In this document: in pieces, positions 1-9,446 of the stretch | Layout of the letters: each line of letters begins with the position of its first letter | Position numbering within the stretch: the stretch's first letter is position 1 | Assembly: GCF_013284055.1 (NCBI RefSeq) | Contig: NZ_CP054143.1 | Location: 2,480,001-2,544,000 of the forward strand | Reading direction: 5' to 3' | DNA: 64,000 nucleotides | Origin: Deefgea piscis | GTDB lineage: Bacteria; Pseudomonadota; Gammaproteobacteria; Burkholderiales; Chitinibacteraceae | Made by a program: the position numbers and the translations under genes | The notes under the pieces: generated by a model | Database searches by the model: none | What the model saw: the letters and a program-made list of their open reading frames with translations, nothing else | What the model was told of the DNA's origin: nothing

Positions 1-167
1 GTGCGTTCTAGTAGCTGCACGCCAAGACGTTCCTCAAGGCGGCGGACCGCTTTACCGACGGCCGATCGAGTGAGCGCCATACGCTCGGCGGCCGCAGTAA
101 AACTGCTGCATTGGGCTACCTCAATGAAAGCCCGGATGCCTTGCAGCCGTTCCGAAGATAAATTCAT
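1..167 (-). CDS. LysR-family transcriptional regulator (5' part only)
   Basis: The reverse strand reads from an ATG at 167 down to the window edge, giving about 55 residues. They form a typical LysR winged helix-turn-helix: an early segment RLQGIRAFIEVAQCSSFTAA, then a recognition helix region around SAVGKAVRRLEERLGVQLLER. The effector-binding domain lies outside the window. The gene starts next to, and divergently from, the sugar transporter operon, so it could regulate that operon; this is inference from position only. Confidence 0.85.
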   Translation of the reverse strand, partial: MNLSSERLQGIRAFIEVAQCSSFTAAAERMALTRSAVGKAVRRLEERLGVQLLER

Positions 168-720
168 GCATATGCCCTAGTTTTGGACCGCTTTTGGTGA
201 TGCTTTATCTTAAGCCATTTCATATATGCAGGCCTGAAAACTATGTGTTAATTACCTCGGGGCTGATTGATAAAATCAGCTTTCAGGTAAATACCTGAGT
301 CGAACGATTGGGCAAAAGTGCTCGGGGTGTCATCGGCGCAGTTTGGTCGCAACAAAAAAACTCGGCTTCAAATGATGGTGAGCGGGTGATGACATGGGGT
401 TTCGATCGTCAGGTGGCGGGGTTGCCAAGAGCCGAAATTTTGAACTGCTTCACAGAACCTCGGCGCACCCATGGTGGCGCGAGTGGGGTGACTTACTCAC
501 GACCGATTTATACAACAAAGCCACATTCAGCAGCTCAATCACACCGGTAAAAAAAGGGCGAAAATGACACATGAGTCAGCGTCTGTTTTGACGTTGTCAT
601 TTTTCACACCTAGACTTCACCGCAATACCGCCTATAAAACACCCATTTTATGGGTGTTAACTGCTTGGTGTTTGGTGCAAGAGTCGCTTGTTACGATTGG
701 ATGCAATATTTGAGAGGTGG
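168..720. promoter_or_regulatory. Intergenic region between lysR and the sugar ABC operon
   Basis: This 553-base stretch holds no convincing gene; the 80-codon reading frame at 308-550 has no ribosome site or recognisable product. It must contain the promoters of the divergent lysR gene and of the transporter operon. The clearest structure is a perfect 9-bp inverted repeat, AACACCCAT-TTT-ATGGGTGTT, at 638-658, about 65 bases before the binding-protein start. It could be an operator or an RNA hairpin. Confidence 0.5.
638..658. repeat. Perfect 9-bp inverted repeat upstream of the sugar ABC operon
   Basis: Arms AACACCCAT (638-646) and ATGGGTGTT (650-658) are separated by TTT. It lies where an operator or leader hairpin of the downstream operon would be. 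There is no U-run, so it is not a classic terminator. Confidence 0.55.
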
Positions 721-1785
721 ATGATGAACGTGATGCATAAATTAATCGGTCTGGCTGCATTCGTTGCCAGTACTTGGGTTGTTGCAGGTGAAACCGCTGG
801 ACCAAATGGTGAAAAGCCTACGCCTTATACGCAAGTTACCCTTAAACCAGATCAAACAAAGGCGCTACAAAGTAAAAAGTACAAAGCGGCAATTCTGATG
901 CACACCACGTCAGATTTTTCATCGGCGCTGATTAAAGGTGCAAAAGAAGTCTTCGCCGAGCAGGGGATTAGCGTTGTAGCCGTCACCGACGCAGAAATGG
1001 ATTCTAAAAAACAACGTACCGATTTAGAAACGGTACTAGCGCTCAAGCCCGATGTGATTATTTCATTGGTGATCGACCCGGTTTCTGGCGCGGCGGCTTT
1101 CCGCCAAGCCAGCGATAAAGGCGTCAAACTAGTATTTATTAGCAATGCGCCGCAAGGCTTTAAAGCCGGCAAAGATTACGCCGGTATTGTGACCGATGAT
1201 TTATACGGCATGGGTAAATCAGCTGCGGAGTTAATGGCGGCCAGTATCGGTGGTAAAGGCGATGTTGCTTTGCTTTATCACGCCGCTAATTACTATGTGA
1301 CTAATCAGCGCGATGCGGCGGTAAAAACCGAATTGGCCAAATTTCCCAATATCAAGATTATCGCCAACAAAGGCATTGCCAATCCAAATGATGGCGAAGT
1401 CATCGCAGGTGCAATTTTGACGCAAAACCCGAGCGTGAAAGCGATTTATGCGCCATGGGATGCCATTGCAGAAGGGGTCACTGCGGCGGCGCGTGCAGCG
1501 GGGCGCAAGGATGTCAAAGTGGTGACGATGGATTTGGGCGCGGCCACTGCGCTCGATATGGTGAAAGGCGGCAATGTTGCTGGTATTGTCACTGATCTGC
1601 CCTATGACATGGGTAAAACGCTGGCGCGGATGGGCGCACTGGCTTTGCTCAACCAGCCTACACCGCCGTTTGTGACCGTGGATGCGATCAAAGTCACGCC
1701 CGCCAATTTGGCCACGCAATGGCAAAAAGCATTGTCGCGCACGCCACCCGATGCCATTCAAAAAGCCTTGGCTAATCGTAAATAA
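721..1785 (+). CDS. Sugar ABC transporter, periplasmic substrate-binding protein
   Basis: Type I periplasmic binding protein of the ribose/galactose (Peripla_BP_4) class, 354 residues. It should capture a sugar in the periplasm and hand it to the permease encoded two genes downstream. An N-terminal signal peptide (MMNVMHKLIGLAAFVASTWV followed by VAG) precedes the two-lobed domain. A GAGAGG ribosome site at 712-717 favours the ATG at 721 or 724 over the upstream in-frame ATG at 688. It is first of four co-directional genes. A hairpin follows it (1791-1837), as is common after highly expressed binding-protein genes. The substrate is not readable from sequence; an amino sugar is plausible given the GH3 enzyme in the operon. 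Confidence 0.85.
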   Translation: MMNVMHKLIGLAAFVASTWVVAGETAGPNGEKPTPYTQVTLKPDQTKALQSKKYKAAILMHTTSDFSSALIKGAKEVFAEQGISVVAVTDAEMDSKKQRTDLETVLALKPDVIISLVIDPVSGAAAFRQASDKGVKLVFISNAPQGFKAGKDYAGIVTDDLYGMGKSAAELMAASIGGKGDVALLYHAANYYVTNQRDAAVKTELAKFPNIKIIANKGIANPNDGEVIAGAILTQNPSVKAIYAPWDAIAEGVTAAARAAGRKDVKVVTMDLGAATALDMVKGGNVAGIVTDLPYDMGKTLARMGALALLNQPTPPFVTVDAIKVTPANLATQWQKALSRTPPDAIQKALANRK

Positions 1786-1790
1786 GAACG

Positions 1791-1837
1791 GGTATATCCA
1801 TAAGTACATTAATTTTAATGATGTTGGTGGATATACC
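1791..1837 (+). promoter_or_regulatory. Intercistronic stem-loop between binding protein and ATPase genes
   Basis: GGTATATCCA (1791-1800) pairs perfectly with TGGATATACC (1828-1837). The intervening bases contain a second small AT-rich inverted repeat (ATTAATTTTAAT). There is no U-run after the stem, so it may protect the 3' end of the binding-protein message or lower downstream expression. Confidence 0.5.
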
Positions 1838-1854
1838 TCATCTTGGAGGTCGCT

Positions 1855-3348
1855 ATGTCACAGCAAGCAGCCATTGTCGCCAAAGGTATTTTCAAGCAGT
1901 TTGACGGTAATGCCGTATTAAAAGGTGTGAATTTTGAATTGGCGCATGGCGAGATTCACGCCGTGGTCGGGCAAAACGGCGCAGGCAAATCCACCTTGAT
2001 GAAAGTGCTTAATGGCACGCATCAGCCTGATCAGGGCAGCTTAAGTATCTTTGGCCAAGTAGCGAGTTTTAGCTCAACCAGCGAAGCGCGCTCGCGCGGG
2101 ATTGCGATGGTGTATCAGGAGCTCAGCCTCGTGCCGACGATGTCGGTGGCCGACAATATTTTCATGAATAACTGGATCATCGTCGGCGGCCTGCTCGATG
2201 CCGATGCGATGCGTGCCGCGACGTTGCGACTGCTCGATAAAGTTGGCATTGCCAATGAAATTTCGCCCGATCAATTGGTTGAATCGCTCAGTATGGGGCA
2301 GCGGCAATTGGTCGAAATCGCCAAGGCGCTGTCGAGTGATGCGCAGATTATTATTCTGGACGAGCCCACGGCATCGCTGTCAGATCAGGAAATCGAGCGC
2401 CTATTTGTGGCCATCCGCCGGCTGCAAAGTGAAGGCGTTTCGCTGATTTATATCACGCATTATTTGCGCGATATTTTCAAAATCTGCAATCGCGTCAGCG
2501 TACTGCGCGACGGGCGTTGTGTGCAGCAATGGGCGGTGAGCGAGACTTCCGTGCCGCAACTGGTGGCGTCGATGCTCGGCGAAGCGGTTGCGCGGCAAAA
2601 CAATTGGCAACGCGCAAGCACGGATTTCCCGCAATCAGCAACGCCCTTGTTAGAAGTGGAAAATCTAGTGACCTCGCATCTGGATGAAGTCTCGTTCAAA
2701 GTTTATCCGGGGCAAATCGTCGGGCTGGCGGGGCTCTTGGGTAGTGGTCGCACCGAAATTCTGAACGCGATTTTTGGGCTTGATCCGCTCGATAGCGGGC
2801 AGATTCGCATCAATGGCCGCGCGGTGCAAATACAGTCACCCGCGCAAGCGATTGCACATGGCATTAACTTGGTGCCGGAAGATCGGCGCAGCCAAGGTTT
2901 GATTCTGGATTTCAGCGTGATGGACAATCTCTGGCTGTGTGCTTTACGCAAGCTGGCAAATCCTGTCTTTATCGATCAGAATCGGGCGGCTGAGATGGCG
3001 CACGAATTGGTCAAACGCTTGCAAGTGAAAACCACCGGCATTGATCAGATAGTGCGTTTTCTGTCCGGCGGTAATCAGCAAAAAGTCGTGATCGGCAAAT
3101 GCCTGCATACCCAAGCTAAAGTCTTGCTGCTCGACGATCCTACATTTGGCATCGATCTGGCGGCCAAACACGAAATTATGCACATCGTGAATGACTACGT
3201 GCAGCAGGGCAATGCGGTGGTGTTTGTGTCGAGTGAATACAGTGAAATCGCCAGCTTTTGTGACACGACTTACATCGTGAAAAAAGGGCGAATCGCAGGC
3301 CAATTGGCGGCAACAACAGAAGAGCGGCTACTGGCCGCCGTACAGTGA
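1855..3348 (+). CDS. Sugar ABC transporter ATP-binding protein (two ATPase domains)
   Basis: RbsA/MglA-type protein of 497 residues with two fused ABC domains, powering sugar import at the inner membrane. The N-terminal half has Walker A GQNGAGKS, signature ESLSMGQRQL and Walker B ILDEPTASLS. The C-terminal half has a degenerate P-loop (GLLGSGRTE), signature FLSGGNQQKV and LLLDDPTFGID, as usual for this class. The start is the ATG at 1855 because GGAGG lies at 1844-1848, five to six bases upstream; the in-frame ATG at 1843 overlaps that ribosome site. Confidence 0.92.
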   Translation: MSQQAAIVAKGIFKQFDGNAVLKGVNFELAHGEIHAVVGQNGAGKSTLMKVLNGTHQPDQGSLSIFGQVASFSSTSEARSRGIAMVYQELSLVPTMSVADNIFMNNWIIVGGLLDADAMRAATLRLLDKVGIANEISPDQLVESLSMGQRQLVEIAKALSSDAQIIILDEPTASLSDQEIERLFVAIRRLQSEGVSLIYITHYLRDIFKICNRVSVLRDGRCVQQWAVSETSVPQLVASMLGEAVARQNNWQRASTDFPQSATPLLEVENLVTSHLDEVSFKVYPGQIVGLAGLLGSGRTEILNAIFGLDPLDSGQIRINGRAVQIQSPAQAIAHGINLVPEDRRSQGLILDFSVMDNLWLCALRKLANPVFIDQNRAAEMAHELVKRLQVKTTGIDQIVRFLSGGNQQKVVIGKCLHTQAKVLLLDDPTFGIDLAAKHEIMHIVNDYVQQGNAVVFVSSEYSEIASFCDTTYIVKKGRIAGQLAATTEERLLAAVQ

Positions 3349-3357
3349 GGATGCATC

Positions 3358-4335
3358 ATGGATATCGCCATTAAACGCGCCGCTTTTCCGTTTGCCATCG
3401 GGCAATGGCAACGCTTTATTATTTATTTTGTGTTTGTCGGCTTGTTTGTCTTTTTCTCGATTTTTCTGCACGACAAAGGCTTTTTACAAGCCGGTAATCT
3501 GATGAATATCGCCCGGCAAACAGCGATGATTTCGATTATGGCGGTCGGGATGACTTTTGTGCTGTCGGCGGCTGAGATTGATTTATCGTTCGGCGCTGTG
3601 GTGGCGCTGTCGGCGGTTACCGTCGCGCTGTTGTTGCCGTACGGGATGATTATTGCAGTACCTGCCGCGCTGTTGGTGGGCGCTGTGTGTGGGCTGATTA
3701 ATGGGCTGTTTGTATCGAAAGTCGGGATTCCATCGTTTCTGGTGACCTTGGGGATGACAGGCATTATCACGGGCATCACGCGTTGGGTCACTGATTTGCA
3801 GACGATTCCGGTGGATAACGAAACCTTTGCTTTTATTTTTGGCTCGGGCGATATCGGGCCGATTTCGGTGCTGTTTATCTGGATGATGGTGATTGCGGCA
3901 GGTGGCCATGTCTTGCTGCGTAAAACCAGCTTTGGTAAAGAAGTGCTCGCCAGCGGCGGTAATAAAATATCGGCGATGTATTCGGGCATTAACGTCAATC
4001 GCGTCAAGCTGTACGTCTTGGTGCTTAATTCAACCTTGGCTGCGCTGGCGGGTATTTTGTATGCTGGCCGTTTACAAAGCGCGCGCTACACCTTGGGCGA
4101 GAGCGATCTGATGATGGTGATTGCGGCGGTGATTATCGGTGGCACCAGTTTGTTCGGCGGCAAAGGCACGGTGATTGGCGCGCTAATCGGTGCGCTGATT
4201 ATGGGTATGGTCAATAACGGGCTGGTGCTGATGGGCTTGAATGTGGATCAGCAATTGATCCTGCGCGGCATCATTATTATTTTCGCCGTCACGATGACGA
4301 TGGGGACGTTGCGAAAGAAAAAGACCAAAACCTAG
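3358..4335 (+). CDS. Sugar ABC transporter permease (RbsC type)
   Basis: Polytopic inner-membrane protein of 325 residues, BPD_transp_2 family (RbsC/XylH type). It forms the channel that works with the preceding ATPase and binding protein. Hydrophobic helices run through the whole length. The family segments GMTFVLSAAEIDLSFGAVVA and IIGGTSLFGGKGTVIGALIG are clear. The gene starts nine bases after the ATPase stop with GAGG just upstream, so the genes are co-translated. Length is normal for the family. Confidence 0.92.
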   Translation: MDIAIKRAAFPFAIGQWQRFIIYFVFVGLFVFFSIFLHDKGFLQAGNLMNIARQTAMISIMAVGMTFVLSAAEIDLSFGAVVALSAVTVALLLPYGMIIAVPAALLVGAVCGLINGLFVSKVGIPSFLVTLGMTGIITGITRWVTDLQTIPVDNETFAFIFGSGDIGPISVLFIWMMVIAAGGHVLLRKTSFGKEVLASGGNKISAMYSGINVNRVKLYVLVLNSTLAALAGILYAGRLQSARYTLGESDLMMVIAAVIIGGTSLFGGKGTVIGALIGALIMGMVNNGLVLMGLNVDQQLILRGIIIIFAVTMTMGTLRKKKTKT

Positions 4336-4381
4336 CCCTATTTCTTTAATACCTGCACCTAGTATCTCTATCAAAACATTT

Positions 4382-4408
4382 GGGTATATATCTTTGAGAT
4401 AGATACCC
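4382..4408 (+). promoter_or_regulatory. Stem-loop between permease and hexosaminidase genes
   Basis: GGGTATATATCT (4382-4393) and AGATAGATACCC (4397-4408) form a 12-bp stem with one mismatch and a TTG loop. The segment TATCTCTATCAAA just before it could pair with the right arm instead, giving two competing folds. There is no clear U-run; an attenuating or mRNA-processing role is possible. Confidence 0.45.
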
Positions 4409-4459
4409 TAGCTCAGGCTTTGCCTGCAATTTGGTAAACGCTTCATTAGGGAGAAAATA

Positions 4460-6079
4460 ATGTCGAATATGTTTGAGGCTTATCGGGTGCAAGCTGCCCA
4501 AATCGTTGCTAACTGGTCTGTGGTAGAAAAAGTCGGGCAATTGTTTATTTTGGCATTCCCCGGCAAAAACGCCGAAGCTGCCCGTATTTTGATCGAGCAA
4601 TATAATCTGGGCGGCTGCTATCTGAGCCAAGATAATGCCGAAACGTTCGCCGAAGCACGACAGTTAACGCGGGCAATGGCGGCGATGGTGCAGCAGCGCG
4701 AACACCATGTGCCTTTGCTGCTCGGCGTTGATCAGGAAGGGGCGTGGAGCGTGCTGACACCGGCATCAACAACTGGGCCGGGCAATCTGGCGCTGGGGGC
4801 GGCCAATCAGACCAAGCTAACGTCGGCGATGTATGCGGTGTTTGGCGAGCAAATGCGTTCGGCTGGCTTTAATTGTGTGCTCGGGCCATGCTCCGATGTG
4901 AATCTAAAACCCAATTCGCCAATTATCGACACCCGCGCTTTTGGCGAAGTGCCGACGCACGTCGCGGCGCATGTGGCGGCGGCGGTGCAGGGCGGGCATC
5001 AGGGGGGCATTACCGTGTGCGCCAAACATTTCCCAGGGCACGGCGATACCACGGGCGATACCCATCGGGAGATTCCGGTGGTGGATAAATCGTTTGAGCA
5101 ATTGATGCAGCAAGACCTGTTGCCGTTCAAGGCGGCGGTCGATGCTGGCGTTGATCTGGTGATGACCTCGCACATTCGCTATCCGCAACTTGATGCGGCA
5201 CATCCCGCGACGTTGTCTGCGCCGATTTTGCGCGGCGTGCTGCGCGAGACGTTGGGCTTTGGCGGGATTGTGATTTCCGACAGCATGAATATGGGCGCGA
5301 TCCGCCGCAATTACGCGCCCGTTGACGCGGCGCTGCTGGCGTTTAAGGCCGGTATCGACATGATGATGCTGTCTGAAGAGCATTACGATCACCATACGGC
5401 GTATTTGGATAATCAATTGGCAATGCTCGATGCGATTGTGGCCGAGGCGAGTGCGGGGCGCTTCCCTGAACTTGATAGCATCGTCAGCCGAGTGGTCGCG
5501 TTCAAACTAGCGCGTTTGCAGCCGATGGCCTTGTTTCAAGATTTTAATCTGGTGGCGCATCTGGAAATAGAAAAACAGGCGGCGCAGGCGGCGGTGAAAA
5601 TCTTGCGCGACCCCGCGCGCTTATTGCCGATTCAGGCCGAGCAACAGGTGGTGGTGATTCAAACTACGCCGCTGGCCGACTACGCTAATTTGATGAATCT
5701 GCGCGGCATCGGCCCCAATCAGGCGATCAGCGCCTTCGATTACTTTGCCGCAGAAATTAGCTTGCATCTGGAGGTAGATCGTTTGCTGATTCTTGATCAT
5801 GACGCGGCGCAGGCGTGGCTGCTCAATCAGGCGTCTTCATCGACCGCGCTGGTGCTGGCGGTCACAGAAAATTATCCGCTGCCCGGTGAAGACTTTCAGC
5901 AAGCAGCGTCGCGCGAGTTGGTTGATACTTTGCGCCGAACCGTGCCGCAACGGCTGCTTGTCGTAGGCTTGCGTAGTGGCTACGAGGCGATGAATAGCGA
6001 TGTGCCGTATCTATGCGCTTATTCCAGCCGAGAATGCAGCGCTCGCGCCGCAGCGAGGGTATGTGCTGGAGAGTTATGA
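4460..6079 (+). CDS. GH3 beta-N-acetylhexosaminidase (two-domain, NagZ-like)
   Basis: Glycoside hydrolase family 3 enzyme of 539 residues, expected to release terminal beta-N-acetylglucosamine from chito-oligosaccharides or muropeptides. The GH3 motif KHFPGHGDTTGDTH carries the Asp/His acid-base dyad of the N-acetylglucosaminidase branch. The nucleophile region is VISDSMNMGAI, near residue 275. A C-terminal domain of about 180 residues makes it longer than E. coli NagZ (about 340) and closer to two-domain NagZ enzymes. No signal peptide is visible, so it probably acts in the cytoplasm on imported sugars. The start is supported by GGGAG at 4450-4454. It is last in the transporter operon. Confidence 0.85.
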   Translation: MSNMFEAYRVQAAQIVANWSVVEKVGQLFILAFPGKNAEAARILIEQYNLGGCYLSQDNAETFAEARQLTRAMAAMVQQREHHVPLLLGVDQEGAWSVLTPASTTGPGNLALGAANQTKLTSAMYAVFGEQMRSAGFNCVLGPCSDVNLKPNSPIIDTRAFGEVPTHVAAHVAAAVQGGHQGGITVCAKHFPGHGDTTGDTHREIPVVDKSFEQLMQQDLLPFKAAVDAGVDLVMTSHIRYPQLDAAHPATLSAPILRGVLRETLGFGGIVISDSMNMGAIRRNYAPVDAALLAFKAGIDMMMLSEEHYDHHTAYLDNQLAMLDAIVAEASAGRFPELDSIVSRVVAFKLARLQPMALFQDFNLVAHLEIEKQAAQAAVKILRDPARLLPIQAEQQVVVIQTTPLADYANLMNLRGIGPNQAISAFDYFAAEISLHLEVDRLLILDHDAAQAWLLNQASSSTALVLAVTENYPLPGEDFQQAASRELVDTLRRTVPQRLLVVGLRSGYEAMNSDVPYLCAYSSRECSARAAARVCAGEL

Positions 6080-6097
6080 TCTGATTTGATTGGGCGG

Positions 6098-6892
6098 CTA
6101 TACCCCTGGGTGCGAGCCCAGGGTGATGAGATAATTGCGTAGATTAATGCCTTTATTGGTAATGCCCAATTTAGCGCGCAGGCTGTTGCGGTGGTTTTCG
6201 ACTGTCTTGGATGCCACGCTCAGGCTGGTCGCGATTTCTTTGGTCGACATGCCTACTTTGATAAATTTGGCGACCTGCACTTCGGAGGGTGTTAATAGCG
6301 CATACAAGCTGGCGTCGATGTCGGTATCAACATTGAGTGTTGAAACGACCATGCCTTCGATTAAATCGAGGCACATACTTAAAATCGGGTCACTGATTGT
6401 TGACTTGATTTGGCGAATTTTTGGCAAATGTACATCGCGTATCCGCGCCAGTAATTCGTCCATTTCGCCGCCATCTTGCCATTCACGCACATCGCTGAGT
6501 GTTTCGGTCAGGCTGTAAAACTTTTCGAAATCAGGGTTGCTAAAGTGCCCGTCGTTTTCTTCTTCTTGCGAGCCGACTTCCAGATTCCACAATTGCTCAT
6601 TGACGCGAAATAAATGCAATTGCAAATTGCGATTATAAAATTTCCAGCCATCTGCCCCTGTGACTGACGTTTTACTTAGCGCACTAATTGCCAGTAAATT
6701 GTCTTTGCCGATCAAAAACGTGAAGTCGTCCAGCCGTTTTGCGTTGTCGTGCGAGGGGTAATTGTGAGACAGAATTTCGCCCGAACTAAAAAAGCTAATT
6801 ATAAATATGTTTCTATACGACAGAACGTGTTGCAGCGCAGTCAGCTTGAGCTGCATGGCTTCATTTGGCAAATCAGTAGTCAAGTTATTCAT
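6098..6892 (-). CDS. LuxR-family transcriptional regulator
   Basis: Protein of 264 residues with a C-terminal GerE/LuxR helix-turn-helix: LTPSEVQVAKFIKVGMSTKE, then IATSLSVASKTVENHRNSLR. The N-terminal 190 residues are not a recognisable receiver or autoinducer domain and may be a PAS-like sensor; no phosphoacceptor motif is apparent. It is convergent with the hexosaminidase gene, their stops 18 bases apart. Its target and signal are unknown. Confidence 0.82.
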   Translation of the reverse strand: MNNLTTDLPNEAMQLKLTALQHVLSYRNIFIISFFSSGEILSHNYPSHDNAKRLDDFTFLIGKDNLLAISALSKTSVTGADGWKFYNRNLQLHLFRVNEQLWNLEVGSQEEENDGHFSNPDFEKFYSLTETLSDVREWQDGGEMDELLARIRDVHLPKIRQIKSTISDPILSMCLDLIEGMVVSTLNVDTDIDASLYALLTPSEVQVAKFIKVGMSTKEIATSLSVASKTVENHRNSLRAKLGITNKGINLRNYLITLGSHPGV

Positions 6893-7580
6893 GATTGGCG
6901 TGTTTTTAGAGCGTTGGGCAGATAGTATCTCAGGGTTGGATATAAAACACGGTTTGCGATTTGTTAGCTTAATTTATGTTTTTTTCTATGGTCTTGTTGG
7001 TGTCAGCAAGTATGGCTAAATACACGATTAATATCGACCGCGATCTTTGATCAAGGTGCTAAACCATGCGATAAACTGCTTTTGCAGTTCTTGAACTACC
7101 ATACACCGATTGGATTTTAATGCAGTTGTAGAAAATGCATTGGCGCAGGTTTTAACTTTGTAAGCTAAAGTATTGCTCTCTAATTGACCACGGGTCGACC
7201 GCTTTTCAGATTCTGCCGCTCGTATTATCGGAGGCAGCGTTCTCTTTTGCCGACCAGCGAATTGAATAAGGCCGCTACACCTTGGTTAGCGGCCTTTCGT
7301 TTTTCATGATTTGGCTTCTTTAACAGATCGGCCAAAGCAGACGGTGCTCCCAACATTAGCTGGCGACTCAATTTAGTGAGCCACGACAAAAGCCTTGTAA
7401 AGAAAAACAAAGCCAATTGCAAAGCGCTGACAAAGCAATTGGGGGACGGCGTTGGCATGAATTTGACAAATGAAAGAGCCGCAACGTATTCGTTTGTGTT
7501 CTTTCATCTTTCACGCATTTGCGTCTGCGGAGCGGCCGAAGCGATTTTTCGGCATCATGGCCTAACCGTCATTTAGTTAT
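6893..7580. other. Intergenic region with a GGCCGC hairpin
   Basis: No convincing gene is seen in these 688 bases; the small reading frames at 7225-7458 (minus) and 7376-7576 have no family features. It contains the luxR promoter region and a stem-loop at 7268-7296 that belongs to a repeat class seen again at 10.3, 11.1 and 17.7 kb. Confidence 0.5.
7268..7300 (+). terminator. GGCCGC-type terminator-like hairpin
   Basis: AAGGCCGCTA (7268-7277) pairs perfectly with TAGCGGCCTT (7287-7296), followed by TCGTTTTTC. It has the shape of a rho-independent terminator, yet no plus-strand gene precedes it. It is probably one copy of a dispersed intergenic element. Confidence 0.5.
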
Positions 7581-9287
7581 TCAAGACGAACAGCTGTAGT
7601 GCGAAATGCCACCTGCGTTGAAAAAATGATCGGGTTTGAGTCGGTAATATTTTTCTTCAATCGCCTGTTCTTGTTCACTGTAGGGGTCATTAAACACCTG
7701 TTTCAGCTCTTCAATTAATGAGTAATCGCCTTGTTTCGCTTGTTCATAAGCGGGTGCAACCAGCCATTCTCGCCAGGTGTATTTTGGGTTGGTGAGTTGC
7801 ATGTTGATTTTAATTGTATCTAAATCTTGTTTTTCATTTGCTAACAGATCGAGCCATTGGTCTAGCCAATGTTGCCATTGCTGATCAAGCACGGCGGAAG
7901 TTGCTTGATAAAAGCTCTTTTTCAAGCTTCCGATATCGCTAGGTATATGCGATAGCTCGCGGAAAAAGATAGTGTAATCCAGCTTTGTTTGAGTCATTAA
8001 CGGCATCAATTGGCTAAACAATTGCTGAGGAAACTCGCTCAGTCCTAATTTTGCGGCCCACATGCTCTGACATTGCTGCTGCATCTCAACTTTAAAGCCA
8101 CTGCGAACCTCATCTAATTGCTCGATTGCCTGCTGATCTTGCGCAAGCAAAGTTCGTAGTGCCAGCCAAAACATATGAAAGTTAGCTTCAGCGGCAGCAG
8201 GTTGGTTTAAAAAGGCGAAGTGCTGGCCACCACCAGTCCACGGCTGAAAGTCGGGGTCGAAGAGCTCACAAAATCCAAATGGGCCATAATCTAAGGTTAA
8301 TCCTCCCGCTTGGCAGTTGTCGCTATTAAAATTGCCTTGGCAGAAGCCTACACGTAACCAATGTGCGACGAGTTGACTTAAACGCTTTCTAAACGATTTA
8401 GCCAACTCAATAATTTGTTGGTGAAACGCTAGGCTTGGATCTATTTCGCTTTGGTACTCGCGCTCAATCAAATGTGCCACGATGGCTGTTAGCTCTAGCC
8501 GAGCATTGTCATGCGCATTAACACGTGCTCGACGGGCAAACAGCTCTATCTGGCCAACGCGCAAAAATGAAGAAGCGACGCGCGTCGATATGGCAACAGG
8601 GTTGTCCACCATGATGTCGGGATTGGCTGAGTAGGAATTTGGCGAATACCAAGGCCGCGCCGCAGTTTCTGACTTGGATACATATAAAGTGAGCGAACGA
8701 GCGCTTGGCACACCTAAGGCGTGCATATATTCTTGTGCTAAAAATTCTCGCACGCTTGATCGCAAAACTGCCCGACCGTCGCCTCCGCGGCAGTAGGCGG
8801 TTGGCCCGCCACCTTTTAACTGCATTTCATAGCGTTTGCCGCTAAAGACGCCTTCAAATACCGACATTGCACGGCCATCACCATAGCCATTGCCAGTGCG
8901 AAAGGGGCATTGTTGGGTATATTCAGTCCCGTATATTGATAGTGCATATCCTGTTGCCCAGCCATAGCGCACCATCGGCGTAGGCGCCTGACTTAAATCA
9001 CCGGAAAAAAGTTGCTTGAAGCCATTGTCATGGACGAGGGCATCGGCGATTCCCAATTGAGCAAACAAAGCTTGGCTATGACTAATATATTCGGCATGGC
9101 CCATTGCGGTAGGTTTCACTCGGACATAATGACCAGAAAACACTTGCCGTGTGTTGTGATCGTTTCCATCGGATGTGCCATCTGGATCTGGTGTAAGCCG
9201 ATCCATCAAAGAATAATCTACAGCCTTTGCAAAAGTTGCTAAATCTGAAATGCTAGGCTGCGCAAAAGCGTTTGATGGGGCAGTCAT
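7581..9287 (-). CDS. selO: Protein adenylyltransferase SelO (YdiU/UPF0061)
   Basis: SelO pseudokinase of 568 residues, a family that transfers AMP from ATP to Ser/Thr/Tyr of target proteins in redox stress. Family landmarks are [20 protein letters not shown] (glycine loop, then [13 protein letters not shown]), the active-site stretch GNFNSDNC, and [16 protein letters not shown]. The protein ends in Cys-Ser-Ser, the conserved redox tail where the eukaryotic homologue has selenocysteine. Length matches a slightly long bacterial SelO (about 480-550). It stands alone, with no operon partner. Confidence 0.92.
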   Translation of the reverse strand: MTAPSNAFAQPSISDLATFAKAVDYSLMDRLTPDPDGTSDGNDHNTRQVFSGHYVRVKPTAMGHAEYISHSQALFAQLGIADALVHDNGFKQLFSGDLSQAPTPMVRYGWATGYALSIYGTEYTQQCPFRTGNGYGDGRAMSVFEGVFSGKRYEMQLKGGGPTAYCRGGDGRAVLRSSVREFLAQEYMHALGVPSARSLTLYVSKSETAARPWYSPNSYSANPDIMVDNPVAISTRVASSFLRVGQIELFARRARVNAHDNARLELTAIVAHLIEREYQSEIDPSLAFHQQIIELAKSFRKRLSQLVAHWLRVGFCQGNFNSDNCQAGGLTLDYGPFGFCELFDPDFQPWTGGGQHFAFLNQPAAAEANFHMFWLALRTLLAQDQQAIEQLDEVRSGFKVEMQQQCQSMWAAKLGLSEFPQQLFSQLMPLMTQTKLDYTIFFRELSHIPSDIGSLKKSFYQATSAVLDQQWQHWLDQWLDLLANEKQDLDTIKINMQLTNPKYTWREWLVAPAYEQAKQGDYSLIEELKQVFNDPYSEQEQAIEEKYYRLKPDHFFNAGGISHYSCSS

Positions 9288-9446
9288 TGCTGAAGTCCTT
9301 GATGTTCTTTGTATTTAGTGGAGGCAGTGCAACGCACAGGATGTCGGTATTGCAAATCGCCGTTTAAGCCGCGACTACTTTAGTAGATTTATCGCCGTTG
9401 GGCATTTTTTTGTTAGCATGGGCTTCTTTTTTACTTACTGAACATC

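Noticed and set aside
308-550. 80-codon open frame in the lysR/ABC intergenic region
   Set aside because: No ribosome site, no family resemblance and low-complexity translation; probably chance.
5900-6079. Frameshift at the C-terminus of the GH3 enzyme
   Set aside because: The tail is unusual, but the frame continues with normal codon use to a stop and no better frame follows.
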